Shown here: positions 13,318-21,228 of the stretch, one piece after another
How positions within the stretch are numbered: the first letter of the stretch is position 1
Layout: the number at the start of each line of letters is the position of its first letter
Assembly (NCBI RefSeq): GCF_004348535.1
Contig: NZ_SMJX01000039.1
Coordinates: 1-40,773 of the forward strand
DNA length: 40,773 bases
Reading direction: 5' to 3'
DNA from: Actinomadura sp. KC216
GTDB taxonomy: Bacteria; Actinomycetota; Actinomycetes; Streptosporangiales; Streptosporangiaceae
Notes under the pieces: generated by a model
Told to the model about the DNA's origin: nothing
Seen by the model: the letters and a program-made list of their open reading frames with translations, nothing else
Databases searched by the model: none
Program-made: the position numbers and the translations under genes

Positions 13318-15870
13318 ATGCCCGATCCGTCCTCTCCCGATCCGGCGCAGGGCTGGACCCCGACCCGTCGCGACGTGCTGCGCGCGGGGCTCGTTCTGGG
13401 CGCCGCCACCAGCGGATTGGCGACGATCGACGTCATCGACCGGATGCGGGAGCGGCCCGCCGCGACCGGCACCCTCGCTGCGGGGGTGCGGCGCATCCCG
13501 TCGATGTGCCAGATGTGCACCACCGCCTGCGGGATCATCGCCAACGTGCGCGATGGGAGGCTCCTGACCATCGAAGGCAACCCGGAGGACCCCAACAGCC
13601 AGGGCTCCGTGTGCGCGAAAGGAGTGGCCGGTCCGTCCGTGCTCTATGACCCCTATCGCCTTCTCTATCCGCTCCGCCGGGTCGGCAGGCGAGGGGAAGG
13701 GCGATGGCGGCGCATCACCTGGGACGAGGCGTACACGGAGATCGCGTCGCATCTGCGTGCGATCCGGGAGAGCGGGCGCCCGGAAGAGTTCGCCTTCCAG
13801 CAGGGGCGCAACCGGTCCAAGGACGTCGTGCGCCGGTTCCTCAACGCCTTCGGCACGCCCTCCCATTTCACGCATCGGGCTCTGTGCTCCCTGAACCGCC
13901 GCGCCGCCATCCTGGCGACGATCGGAGAGTCCGACTGGGACCTCGGTGACTACGAGCACAGCCGCTACATCCTGAACTTCGGCTGCAACTGGGCCGAAGC
14001 CCACCAGGGCCATATTCCGGTCGCCATTCGGATGATGCGCGCCCGCGAGAACAACGCCGCCAAGATCGTGACGTTCGACGCGCGCCTGTCGAACACGGCC
14101 GCGCTGTCCGACGAGTGGTTCTGCATCAAGCCCGGGACCGACGGGCTGGTCGCCCTGGCCATGTCGAACGTGATCTGCAGCGAGGGCCTGTGGAACAAGT
14201 CATGGTTCGACACCTGGTGCAACTATCCGGCCGACGACTATGCCGAACACCTTCGCCCCTACACTCCCGAGATGGCCGCCCAGGAGAGCGGCATTCCCGC
14301 CGAGGTCATCCGCCGACTCGCACGGGAGTTCGCCGAGGCGGCGCCCCGCTGCACGACGATCTGCAACCGCGGATCCCATGCTCACCGCAATGGCTTCTAC
14401 AACGACCGGGCCATCACACTGCTGAACGCCCTGGTGGGAAACATGGGACAGGTCGGCGGATGGTGCTGGCATCCGAAAGCCGAGTGGGATGACGACCAGT
14501 TTCCCGAACCCGGACCGGTTCCACCGAAGCCCACGGCGCGAAGCGTCATCGCCGAGGCCAAGGACTGGCCCCTCGCCAACGCATGGCAGGGCAGGGAGAT
14601 GAAGGTCAGCCAGATCGTCTACCAGTGGATCAAGGAGCGGAGGCAGCGGGTCTCCGCGCTCATGACCTACAACTGCGATCAGGCGTGGGCGTGGCCGGAG
14701 GCGCGGCTGGTCCGCGAGGTGCTGACCGACGAGAACCTGATCCCGTTCCACGTGTGCGTGGACGTGATGTACTCCGAGACGGCGCATCTCGCCGACATCG
14801 TCCTTCCCTGGACCACCTACCTGGAGCGATGGGACATCGATGCCAGGCCGCCCCAAGGACTCGTGGACTATGTGGGGCTCCGCCAGCCGGTGGTGAAGCC
14901 GCTGGGCGAGTCGAAGGACATTCGCGAGATTTTCCCGGCCCTCGCTCACCGGATCGGTGGCGGCATGGAGCGCTACTTCCCATGGCGCACCGCCGAGGAG
15001 TACTTCGCCGAGTACTTCCGGCCCGTCCCCGGCGGGGGCCTCGGCTACATGCGCCGGCATGGCGCGTGGCAGGACCCCGCGAAGAAGCCGCGCTACAAGC
15101 CGTACGAGCGGCGGCTGACCGCCGCCGAGCTCAAGGGCGCCGAGACCGACCCCGAAACCGGGATCATCTACAAGGGGACCGACCCGAAGACCGGACGGCG
15201 TCTGGGCATCGGAATCATGATCGACGGCGTCCCCAGGCACGGCTTCGAGACACCGTCCCGGAAGGTCGAAGTTCGTAGCGAGTTCGTCGCCGACAAGGGG
15301 AGGGCGGTCGACAGGACCGTCGATCCGCTCCCGGTCTACGACCCCATTCCCAGCCACCGAGCCGGCCTGGGCGATGACCGGCTGATAATGATCAGCTTCA
15401 AATGGAACGTCCACAACGCGCACCGCACCGGCCAGTCGAAGTGGCTTCAGGAAATCGTCCACACCAATCCCGCGTGGATCAACAGGGCCACCGCCGAGCG
15501 GCTCGGCCTGGCGGAGGGCGACTGGATCGAAGTGACGAGCTTCCGCCCGAATGACCCGATGGTCCCCAACGGCGACGGCTCGGTGCTCGGGTCACTGCGC
15601 ACGCGTGTGCATATCACCGAAGGAGTGCACCCTTCGGTGATCGCCATCTCACATAACTTCGGCCGGCAGTATGGTGGCCCGATCGCCACGAACGGACGGG
15701 ATCAGGCCCGAAACCCCGGGTACGGGCAATCAGCGGATGGCGATGCGGAAAACTGTTGGTGGGCGGGAACTCTCAGCGTCCCCCAGAACGACATCATGCC
15801 GATCTACCCTGACCCAGTATCGGGTCAGCAGGCTTACCATGACACGGTCGTGCGAGTTCGCAAGGCGTAA
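13318..15870 (+). CDS. Tat-exported molybdopterin oxidoreductase catalytic subunit (PsrA/SrdA-like)
   Basis: The 850-residue protein belongs to the DMSO-reductase superfamily. It starts with a twin-arginine signal (TRRDVLRAGLVLGAA, 16-30), so it works outside the membrane. A [4Fe-4S] motif follows (C64-X2-C67-X3-C71, C99), then molybdopterin segments (LNFGCNWAEAHQGH, GNMGQVGGWCW, MYSETAHLADIVLPWTTYLER) and the C-terminal MolyDop-binding domain (NPAWINRATAERLGLAEGDWIEV). Cys190 in THRALCSLNRR sits where formate dehydrogenases carry Sec/Cys and where polysulfide-type enzymes use Cys as Mo ligand; its codon is TGC (13885-13887). ATG 13318 is chosen because GGGGAGG is 8 nt upstream; GTG 13309 overlaps that site. 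The substrate could be selenate, polysulfide, thiosulfate or a related oxyanion. Confidence 0.92.
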   Translation: MPDPSSPDPAQGWTPTRRDVLRAGLVLGAATSGLATIDVIDRMRERPAATGTLAAGVRRIPSMCQMCTTACGIIANVRDGRLLTIEGNPEDPNSQGSVCAKGVAGPSVLYDPYRLLYPLRRVGRRGEGRWRRITWDEAYTEIASHLRAIRESGRPEEFAFQQGRNRSKDVVRRFLNAFGTPSHFTHRALCSLNRRAAILATIGESDWDLGDYEHSRYILNFGCNWAEAHQGHIPVAIRMMRARENNAAKIVTFDARLSNTAALSDEWFCIKPGTDGLVALAMSNVICSEGLWNKSWFDTWCNYPADDYAEHLRPYTPEMAAQESGIPAEVIRRLAREFAEAAPRCTTICNRGSHAHRNGFYNDRAITLLNALVGNMGQVGGWCWHPKAEWDDDQFPEPGPVPPKPTARSVIAEAKDWPLANAWQGREMKVSQIVYQWIKERRQRVSALMTYNCDQAWAWPEARLVREVLTDENLIPFHVCVDVMYSETAHLADIVLPWTTYLERWDIDARPPQGLVDYVGLRQPVVKPLGESKDIREIFPALAHRIGGGMERYFPWRTAEEYFAEYFRPVPGGGLGYMRRHGAWQDPAKKPRYKPYERRLTAAELKGAETDPETGIIYKGTDPKTGRRLGIGIMIDGVPRHGFETPSRKVEVRSEFVADKGRAVDRTVDPLPVYDPIPSHRAGLGDDRLIMISFKWNVHNAHRTGQSKWLQEIVHTNPAWINRATAERLGLAEGDWIEVTSFRPNDPMVPNGDGSVLGSLRTRVHITEGVHPSVIAISHNFGRQYGGPIATNGRDQARNPGYGQSADGDAENCWWAGTLSVPQNDIMPIYPDPVSGQQAYHDTVVRVRKA

Positions 15871-15882
15871 TGGAGACATGAG

Positions 15883-16515
15883 ATGAGCGGCTTCGACGAT
15901 GCCGACCTGGGGGCCGCGCGCAACCTCTACGCTTTGGCATCCCGGCTGTTCGCCGCAGAGATCGACCAGCCCCTGTATCGCGGTCTGCTCGCCGCGGGCG
16001 AGGACCCGCGCCTCCGGCCGATGGGATTCGTCCTCATTGAACCGAGCCTCAGGGCGATGGGGGAGGAACGGGCGATGCTCGAACTGTCGGTGGAGTACTG
16101 CCGGCTGTTCATCGGTCCACGCCCCGCCTGCCCGCCCTACGGATCACTGCGGCGCAATGAGGCCATGGTCGGAGGGCGCGCCGAGCGGGGGATCAACCAG
16201 TTCATGCTTCGGCACGGGCTGTCCGTCCGGGTACCGGCCGCAACGCCCATGATCGCGAACGACCATCTGGCGGTGGGCCTGGCCCTGCTCTCCTACCTCC
16301 ACCACATTCAATCTGCCGAGGCGACGGACCCAGACGGCGCCGCCAGGGCGAGAGACGCCGCAGAGGAGTTGTTGACCCGGCATCTGCTTCCATGGGTACC
16401 GGACTATCTCGCCGAGCTTCAGGCCAAGGCGCTTCTGGCCCCCTACAGCTCGGTCGCGCAGGTGACGGAGTTCTGCCTGCGCACCGAGGAATCGGCACTT
16501 CGTCCGTCGGGATGA
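15883..16515 (+). CDS. TorD/DmsD-family assembly chaperone
   Basis: The 210-residue helical protein resembles TorD-type chaperones, which bind the Tat signal of a molybdoenzyme and hold it until the cofactor is inserted. Recognisable parts are ARNLYALASRLFAAEIDQPLYRGLL, the core MLELSVEYCRLFIGPRPACPPYGSLRR (family 'Y..LF.gP...ppyeS'), and NDHLAVGLALLSYLHHI. It starts 12 nt after the catalytic subunit stop with GGAGACATGAG before ATG. It ends convergent with the second ArsR-rhodanese gene. Its client is almost certainly the protein at 13318-15870. Confidence 0.86.
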   Translation: MSGFDDADLGAARNLYALASRLFAAEIDQPLYRGLLAAGEDPRLRPMGFVLIEPSLRAMGEERAMLELSVEYCRLFIGPRPACPPYGSLRRNEAMVGGRAERGINQFMLRHGLSVRVPAATPMIANDHLAVGLALLSYLHHIQSAEATDPDGAARARDAAEELLTRHLLPWVPDYLAELQAKALLAPYSSVAQVTEFCLRTEESALRPSG

Positions 16516-16544
16516 AAGGGCCGGAGCGGGGCGATGCCCACCGG

Positions 16545-17204
16545 TCAAGCCGTGGACGTCTCCACCGGCAGTTCGTCAAGGCGCCATTCGAGAAAACCGT
16601 CCTCCAGGCAGAATGCCGGATACCCCTGCTCGCGCAAAAGCCGTACGGCCTTGGGGGCGAGCACGCAGTAGGCGCCACGGCAATAGGCGACGATTTCGAG
16701 ATCGGAGGGAAGTTCGGCCAGACGGTCCGGCAGCTGGTGGAGCGGGATGGAGACCGCCCCGGGGATGTGCGCGGCCGCGTACTCGGGCTCGGGGCGCACG
16801 TCGAGGACGACCACCTCACCCGTCCTGGCGCGCTCCAGCAGGTCATCTCTGCGGACGTGCTCGACGTCCTCGCCGAGGTAATCGGTCGCGGCGCGGGCGG
16901 CGGCGGGGTAGCGATTGATCGCGGTGACCCGCAGCTCCCTCAGGAGCGCCGCGACGTCGTCGCCGGCGAGGCGGTAATAGATGCGATTCCCGTCCCGCCG
17001 GGTCGTGACCAGCCCGGCGGAGCGCATGCGCTGCAGCTGCGCGGAGGTGTTGCCGAGCCGTGCGGACGCGGAGTCGGCCAGCTCTTCCACGCTGCGCTCA
17101 CCCTGCGCGAGTATGTCGAACAACTCCAGTCGCAGGGGGCTCGCCAGGGCCTTGCCGACGACGGCGAACGCGGACAGGAGAGCCTGCTTCTCCTCGCTTG
17201 ACAT
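16545..17204 (-). CDS. ArsR-type HTH regulator fused to a rhodanese domain (copy 2)
   Basis: The 219-residue protein is a close paralogue of the one at 7843-8505. Its HTH is at about 10-85 (GKALASPLRLELFDILAQGERSVEELADSA, LGNTSAQLQRM, wing RRDGNRIYYRL) and its rhodanese domain at about 115-210 (VVLDVRPEPEYAAAHIPGAVSIP, YCRGAYC with Cys175 and Cys180). It diverges from the cysteine desulfurase gene, and the gap holds a 9-bp-arm inverted repeat (17214-17243), so it probably controls itself and that gene. Two such sensors bracketing the transporter/oxidoreductase block suggest graded or dual-signal control of the island. Confidence 0.88.
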   Translation of the reverse strand: MSSEEKQALLSAFAVVGKALASPLRLELFDILAQGERSVEELADSASARLGNTSAQLQRMRSAGLVTTRRDGNRIYYRLAGDDVAALLRELRVTAINRYPAAARAATDYLGEDVEHVRRDDLLERARTGEVVVLDVRPEPEYAAAHIPGAVSIPLHQLPDRLAELPSDLEIVAYCRGAYCVLAPKAVRLLREQGYPAFCLEDGFLEWRLDELPVETSTA

Positions 17205-17213
17205 AGAGCTATT

Positions 17214-17243
17214 CTACTGTTCAAAATCTATCTGGAAAAGTAG
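17214..17243. promoter_or_regulatory. Candidate ArsR-rhodanese operator between divergent genes
   Basis: CTACTGTTC (17214-17222) and GAAAAGTAG (17235-17243) form an inverted repeat matching at 8 of 9 positions with a 12-nt spacer. It starts 10 nt upstream of the regulator's ATG and faces the cysteine desulfurase. The AT-rich spacer AAAATCTATCTG may include promoter elements. The half-site CTACTTTT recurs at 9611-9618. Confidence 0.45.
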
Positions 17244-17342
17244 CGAAATGTGAGATCGGCCGCCCAGCGTCGCGGATCGCTCCTTCGCCGCGCACGTCCC
17301 CCGAATCGGGGCAGTGGGGCGCGGACACGGACGGAGGAGCTC

Positions 17343-18488
17343 GTGATCTACCTGGACCATCAGGCCACCACGCCGGTGGACCCTCGCGTGCTGCAGGCCA
17401 TGCTGCCCTACCTGACCGGAGAGTTCGGCAACCCTTCCAGCTCCCATGCCCACGGCCGGCGCGCCGCCACGGCCATCGAGCGGGCCCGCGAGCAGGTCGC
17501 GCACGCCATCGGCGCCCGGCCCACCGAGATCGTGTTCACCGGCTCCGGGACCGAGGCCACCTATCTGGCCCTGCTCGGTCTCCCCGCCGCGCGGCGAGAC
17601 CACGGGGATCACATCGTCACCACGGCTCTGGAGCACCCCGCCACCGCGGGCGCGTGCGGGGTGCTCGCCGATGCGGGCTACAAGGTGACGACGGTGCCGG
17701 TGGGGCCGGACGGTCTCGTCGATCCCACGGACGTCGAGGCCGCGGTCACGGACCGGACCGTCCTGGTCACCATGATCCACGCGCAGAACGAGATCGGTAC
17801 CGTCCAGCCGGTCACCGAGGTCGCGGAATTGGCCCATCGGCACGGCGCCCTCCTGCATATCGACGCCGCGCACAGCCTGCCGGCCATGCCCGTCGACGTG
17901 GCCGCACTCGGTGCCGACCTGGTGACGGTGGTCGGGCACAAGATGTACGCCCCCAAAGGCATCGGCGCGCTCTATGTTCGCGAAGGCGTCGACTTGGTGC
18001 CGCAGTTCCTGGGCGGCGGCCAGGAGCGTGGCCTGCGCGCCGCCACCGAGAACGTGCCCGGGATCGTGGGCCTCGGCCGGGCGGCGCAGCTTCTCGGTGA
18101 GCAGCGCGAGGCGGACGCCGCTCGGATTCTTCGCCTGCGCGATCGTCTCCATGAACGGCTCGAAGAAGCCATACCCGAGTGCGCGGTGAACGGTTCACTC
18201 ACGCAGCGCATCCCGGGCAACCTGAATGTCCGCCTGCCCGGCGTTCCGGCCGACCAGCTCATGGAGGCGGTCCCCGACGTCGCCATCTCCGCGGGCGCCG
18301 CATGCCACGCGGGCAGCACCGAGCCCTCCGCGGTGCTGCTGGCCATCGGCCTCAGCCCCGAGCAGGCGCGCTGCAGCGTACGCATCGGTATCGGGCGCTT
18401 CACGACCCAGGCGGAGATCGACGAAGCCGGAGGCCTTCTCGCCGACGGCGCTCGCAAGCTCCTCCCGGCGGCCGGGAGAGGCCGGTGA
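17343..18488 (+). CDS. NifS/IscS-type cysteine desulfurase (possible selenium-mobilising role)
   Basis: The 381-residue PLP enzyme would strip S from cysteine, or Se from selenocysteine, as an enzyme-bound persulfide or perselenide. Visible are IYLDHQATTPVDPRVLQAMLPYL, GNPSSSHAHGRRA, FTGSGTEATYLAL, HIDAAHS (Asp174), the PLP lysine Lys200 in VVGHKMYAPKG, and catalytic Cys321 in SAGAACHAGSTEPS. His178 replaces the Gln usual in H.DA.Q. GTG 17343 follows GGAGGAG. NifS-like enzymes can feed Se to SelD, which fits this island, but a plain sulfur role cannot be excluded. Its stop overlaps the next gene start (GTGA). Confidence 0.9.
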   Translation: MIYLDHQATTPVDPRVLQAMLPYLTGEFGNPSSSHAHGRRAATAIERAREQVAHAIGARPTEIVFTGSGTEATYLALLGLPAARRDHGDHIVTTALEHPATAGACGVLADAGYKVTTVPVGPDGLVDPTDVEAAVTDRTVLVTMIHAQNEIGTVQPVTEVAELAHRHGALLHIDAAHSLPAMPVDVAALGADLVTVVGHKMYAPKGIGALYVREGVDLVPQFLGGGQERGLRAATENVPGIVGLGRAAQLLGEQREADAARILRLRDRLHERLEEAIPECAVNGSLTQRIPGNLNVRLPGVPADQLMEAVPDVAISAGAACHAGSTEPSAVLLAIGLSPEQARCSVRIGIGRFTTQAEIDEAGGLLADGARKLLPAAGRGR

Positions 18489-18892
18489 CGACAGATCCGG
18501 CCACCGCCGTCCGCGTCCTCGCTTTAGGTGCGACACCGTTCCTGGCGGCCGCCGACACCGTGAGCATCGGTATTCAGGTCGTGGAGAACCTGCGCCACCC
18601 CGACGATCTGATTCCGGCCGCCTTACGCGCGATGCCGGACGTGCTCGTCATCGACACCGCAGTTCCCGACCTCGACCTGCGGGGTGCCGTCGAAGAACTT
18701 CACCGTGCGCTTCCGGCTTGCTGCATTCTGGCCCTCGTTCGTTTCGACAACGACGACGATCTCGACGCGGCGCTCGGCGCCAGAGCATGCAGCCTTGTCA
18801 GCAAGATGATCTCGCGCGAAGAACTCGAACACACCGTGAGGCGGCGGTACGAGGATCACGGCCGGTTCATGAAGCTGGGCGGGTGCAGCTAG
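18485..18892 (+). CDS. Stand-alone receiver-like (pseudo-receiver) protein
   Basis: The 135-residue protein has the response-regulator receiver pattern: VRVLALGATPFLAAADTVSIGIQVV, then AMPDVLVIDTAVPDLDLRG with Asp57 at the phosphoacceptor place, ILALVRFDNDDDLDAALGARACSLVSKMISREELEHTVRR with the conserved Lys. There is no output domain. The acidic pair that normally binds Mg2+ near residue 10 is absent (VLALGATP), so phosphorylation is doubtful. The GTG start overlaps the desulfurase stop by 4 nt, implying a linked role, perhaps as a protein partner. It ends the selenium island. Confidence 0.65.
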   Translation: MTTDPATAVRVLALGATPFLAAADTVSIGIQVVENLRHPDDLIPAALRAMPDVLVIDTAVPDLDLRGAVEELHRALPACCILALVRFDNDDDLDAALGARACSLVSKMISREELEHTVRRRYEDHGRFMKLGGCS

Positions 18893-19013
18893 CCTCCATG
18901 GCTCTCGCCGGGCGTGCCCGCGACGCGTGGCCGTCCGCCGGCAGTTCGGGGATCATCTGGTGGTCGCTGCTCACCTTGCGTGGTGAGGAAGGGCCAGCGC
19001 CAGTGGCGGGACG

Positions 19014-19373
19014 ATGATGATCGCGACGACGATGTGGCTGATCGACAGGACGACTTTGGTCGCGGTGCTGCCGTCGCTGACGGCGGGCAGAACGAAGGAC
19101 ATCGCGCTCAGCCTGCTCGGTGCCGGAACCGCCATGGTCTACCCCACCCTCTTGGCCGCCATCGGCGACGTCACCCACCCCACCTGGCGCGCCAGTGCCG
19201 TAGGCGTCTACCGCCTCTGGCGCGACGGCGGCTTCGCCATCGGTGCCCTGCTCGCCGGGCTGATCGCGGACGCCTACGGCATCAGACCCGCCATCTGGAC
19301 CATCGCCGTACTCACCGCCGCCACCGGCCTGCTCGCCGCGGTCCGGATGTACGAGACCCACCCCCGAACATGA
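19014..19373 (+). pseudogene. C-terminal fragment of an MFS transporter
   Basis: The 119-residue reading frame covers only the last three or four helices of a major facilitator protein (ALSLLGAGTAMVYPTLLAAIGDVTHPTWRASAVGVYRLWRDGGFAIGALLAGLIADAYGIRPA). Full MFS proteins are about 400 residues, so at least two thirds is missing. The 121 nt upstream (18893-19013) holds no matching N-terminal part, only a small hairpin CTCACC/GGTGAG (18970-18987). It looks like a relic at the border between the selenium and catabolic islands. Confidence 0.65.
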
Positions 19374-19389
19374 CGGGGTGAACACTGAG

Positions 19390-19417
19390 CCCGCCGCGTC
19401 CAGGGATCCGCGGCGGG
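19390..19417. terminator. Strong bidirectional terminator-like hairpin
   Basis: CCCGCCGCG (19390-19398) pairs perfectly with CGCGGCGGG (19409-19417) over a 10-nt loop, and flanking CTGA (19385-19388) and TCAG (19420-19423) can extend the stem. It lies between the MFS fragment and the convergent aldolase gene and touches the aldolase stop codon. Confidence 0.6.
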
Positions 19418-19419
19418 GT

Positions 19420-20454
19420 TCAGCGCGTGGTCAGGGAGCGGATGGTCCTGGCGGCGGCCGTGTGGACGTCCGCCTTGGAGTGGCCGAGGTGGGTGACGGC
19501 GCGCAGGAGCGTGGGGTGGTGCGAGTTGGACCACAGGACGCCGCCGGCGCGCAGCCGGTCCCGGGCCGCGTCGCGGGCGAGGCCGAGCGGCGCGACGTCG
19601 AGGAAGACGAAGTTGGTGTCGGTTCCGGCGGGATCGACGGGCAGGCCGCCCTCGGCGAGCAGGGCGGCGAGGGTCCGCGCGTTGGCGTGGTCGTCGGCGA
19701 GCCGGGCGACGTTGTTCCGGAGCGCGTAGCGGGCGGCGCCCGCCAGGACCCCGGCTTGGCGGAGCGAGCCGCCGAGCATCTGGCGGATCCGGCGGGCGGG
19801 GGCGAGCACGTCGGCGCGGCCGGCGAGGGCCGCCCCGGCGGGGCAGCCGAGGCCCTTGGAGAAGCAGATGGCGACGGTCCGCGCCCGCGCGGTGATCCGG
19901 GCGGCCGGGACGTCGAGCGCCACGGACGCGTTGAAGAGCCGGGCGCCGTCGATGTGGACGGCGAGCCCCAGCTCGCCGCAGGTGTCGTAGAGGTCGTCCA
20001 GGGCGGGGAGGGGCCAGACCCGCCCGCCGGAGACGTTGTGGGTGTTCTCGACGAGGGCGAGCGCGGTGCGGGGCCGGTGCTCGGAGTCCCGGAGCTGGGC
20101 GATCTCGCGGACCTGGTCCCCGGTGAACACTCCGGCCGTCCCCGGCAGGCCGGTGACGACGGCGCCGGCGAGGAAGGCGGGGCCGCCCGCCTCGTACCGG
20201 AACATGTGGCTGTGCCGCTCCCCGACGATCTCCTGGCCGCGCTCCACCAGGCACAGCGCCGCGATCTGGTTGGCCATGGTCGCGGAGGGGACGAACACGG
20301 CCGCCTCCTGGCCGAGCAGCTCGGCGAGGTCGTCCTCCAGGGCGAGGACGGTGGGGTCCTCGCGCTCCTGCTCGTCGCCGAGCGGGGCGGTGGTCATCGC
20401 GCGCAGCATGCCCTCGGTGGGCAGCGTCTTGACGTCGGAGCGAAGGTCGATCAT
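19420..20454 (-). CDS. L-threonine aldolase-like PLP lyase
   Basis: The 344-residue fold-type I PLP enzyme matches the beta-eliminating lyase/threonine aldolase family, which cleaves L-threonine or other beta-hydroxy amino acids to glycine and an aldehyde. MIDLRSDVKTLPTEGMLRAM, GDEQEREDPTVLALEDDLAELLG, VPSATMANQIAAL, VENTHNVSGGRV, VHIDGARLFNA and the PLP-lysine segment CFSKGLGCPAG are all diagnostic. It is the last gene of the minus-strand operon, 8 nt after the SDR gene. With the D-threonine-aldolase-like enzyme at 22891-24021, the operon covers both configurations at the alpha carbon. Confidence 0.88.
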   Translation of the reverse strand: MIDLRSDVKTLPTEGMLRAMTTAPLGDEQEREDPTVLALEDDLAELLGQEAAVFVPSATMANQIAALCLVERGQEIVGERHSHMFRYEAGGPAFLAGAVVTGLPGTAGVFTGDQVREIAQLRDSEHRPRTALALVENTHNVSGGRVWPLPALDDLYDTCGELGLAVHIDGARLFNASVALDVPAARITARARTVAICFSKGLGCPAGAALAGRADVLAPARRIRQMLGGSLRQAGVLAGAARYALRNNVARLADDHANARTLAALLAEGGLPVDPAGTDTNFVFLDVAPLGLARDAARDRLRAGGVLWSNSHHPTLLRAVTHLGHSKADVHTAAARTIRSLTTR

Positions 20455-20462
20455 GAGGGCCC

Positions 20463-21212
20463 CTATCCGGCGAGGTATCCGCCGTCGACGACGATCTGGG
20501 CGCCGGAGACGAACGAGGCGCCCGGCGAGCAGAGGAACGCGACCACCTCGGCGATCTCCTCCGGCCGCCCGCGGCGGCCGAGCGGCGGCAGGCCCGAGAC
20601 GCCCGAGCGCGCCCGGTCGGTCTCGACCAGCTCGACGAGCCGGTCGCTGCGCGGGGTGCTGATGTCGCCCGGGTCGACCTGGACGACCCGGACGCCCGAC
20701 GGCCCGAGCTCGATGGCGAGCGCCCGGGTCAGCCCCGTCATCGCGGACTTGCTGACGGTGTAGGCGGAGGCGTCGAGCTGGCCCCGGTGCGCGGCGATCG
20801 ACCCGATGTTGACGATCGTGCCGCCGCCCGCCGCGACCATGTGCCGCGCGGCCTCGCGGGCGCAGGCGAACGGCCCGGCGGTGTTGACCGCGAGGATGCG
20901 CGCCAGCAGCTCGTCGGACGTGTCGAGCAGCGGCGCCTTGGCGGGGGCGCCGGTCACGGCCGCGCAGTTCACCAGGATCTCCGGCGGGCCGTGCGCGGCG
21001 GCGGCCTCGGCGACGGCCGCGCCGATCGCGGCCGGGTCGCCCGCGTCGACGGCCATCACCTCGGCGGCGCCCGCGAGGTCGGCGCGGGCGCGTTCGGCGG
21101 CGTCCGGCCCGGCCTCGAAGACGACGACGGTACGGCCGGGTGCGGCGAGCCGCCGGGTGATGGCGGATCCGATGCCGCCTCCGCCGCCGGTGACGATGGC
21201 GCTTCTGCTCAT
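20463..21212 (-). CDS. Short-chain dehydrogenase/reductase
   Basis: The 249-residue SDR has the NAD(P) motif TGGGGGIGSAI at 7-17, NCAAV in place of NNAG, the catalytic Ser in NIGSIAAHRG and the YxxxK pair in AYTVSKSAMTGL, and ends with GGYLAG as classical SDRs do. GGAGGA precedes ATG 21212 by about 7 nt inside the palindrome GGAACGTTCC (21213-21222). It would oxidise or reduce a hydroxyl or keto group of a pathway intermediate, perhaps a beta-hydroxy acid; this is not determinable from sequence. Confidence 0.87.
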   Translation of the reverse strand: MSRSAIVTGGGGGIGSAITRRLAAPGRTVVVFEAGPDAAERARADLAGAAEVMAVDAGDPAAIGAAVAEAAAAHGPPEILVNCAAVTGAPAKAPLLDTSDELLARILAVNTAGPFACAREAARHMVAAGGGTIVNIGSIAAHRGQLDASAYTVSKSAMTGLTRALAIELGPSGVRVVQVDPGDISTPRSDRLVELVETDRARSGVSGLPPLGRRGRPEEIAEVVAFLCSPGASFVSGAQIVVDGGYLAG

Positions 21213-21228
21213 GGAACGTTCCTCCGGG

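Noticed and set aside
13318..15870. Selenoprotein formate dehydrogenase with in-frame UGA
   Set aside because: The frame has no internal stop, and the Mo-ligand position (Cys190) is encoded by TGC.
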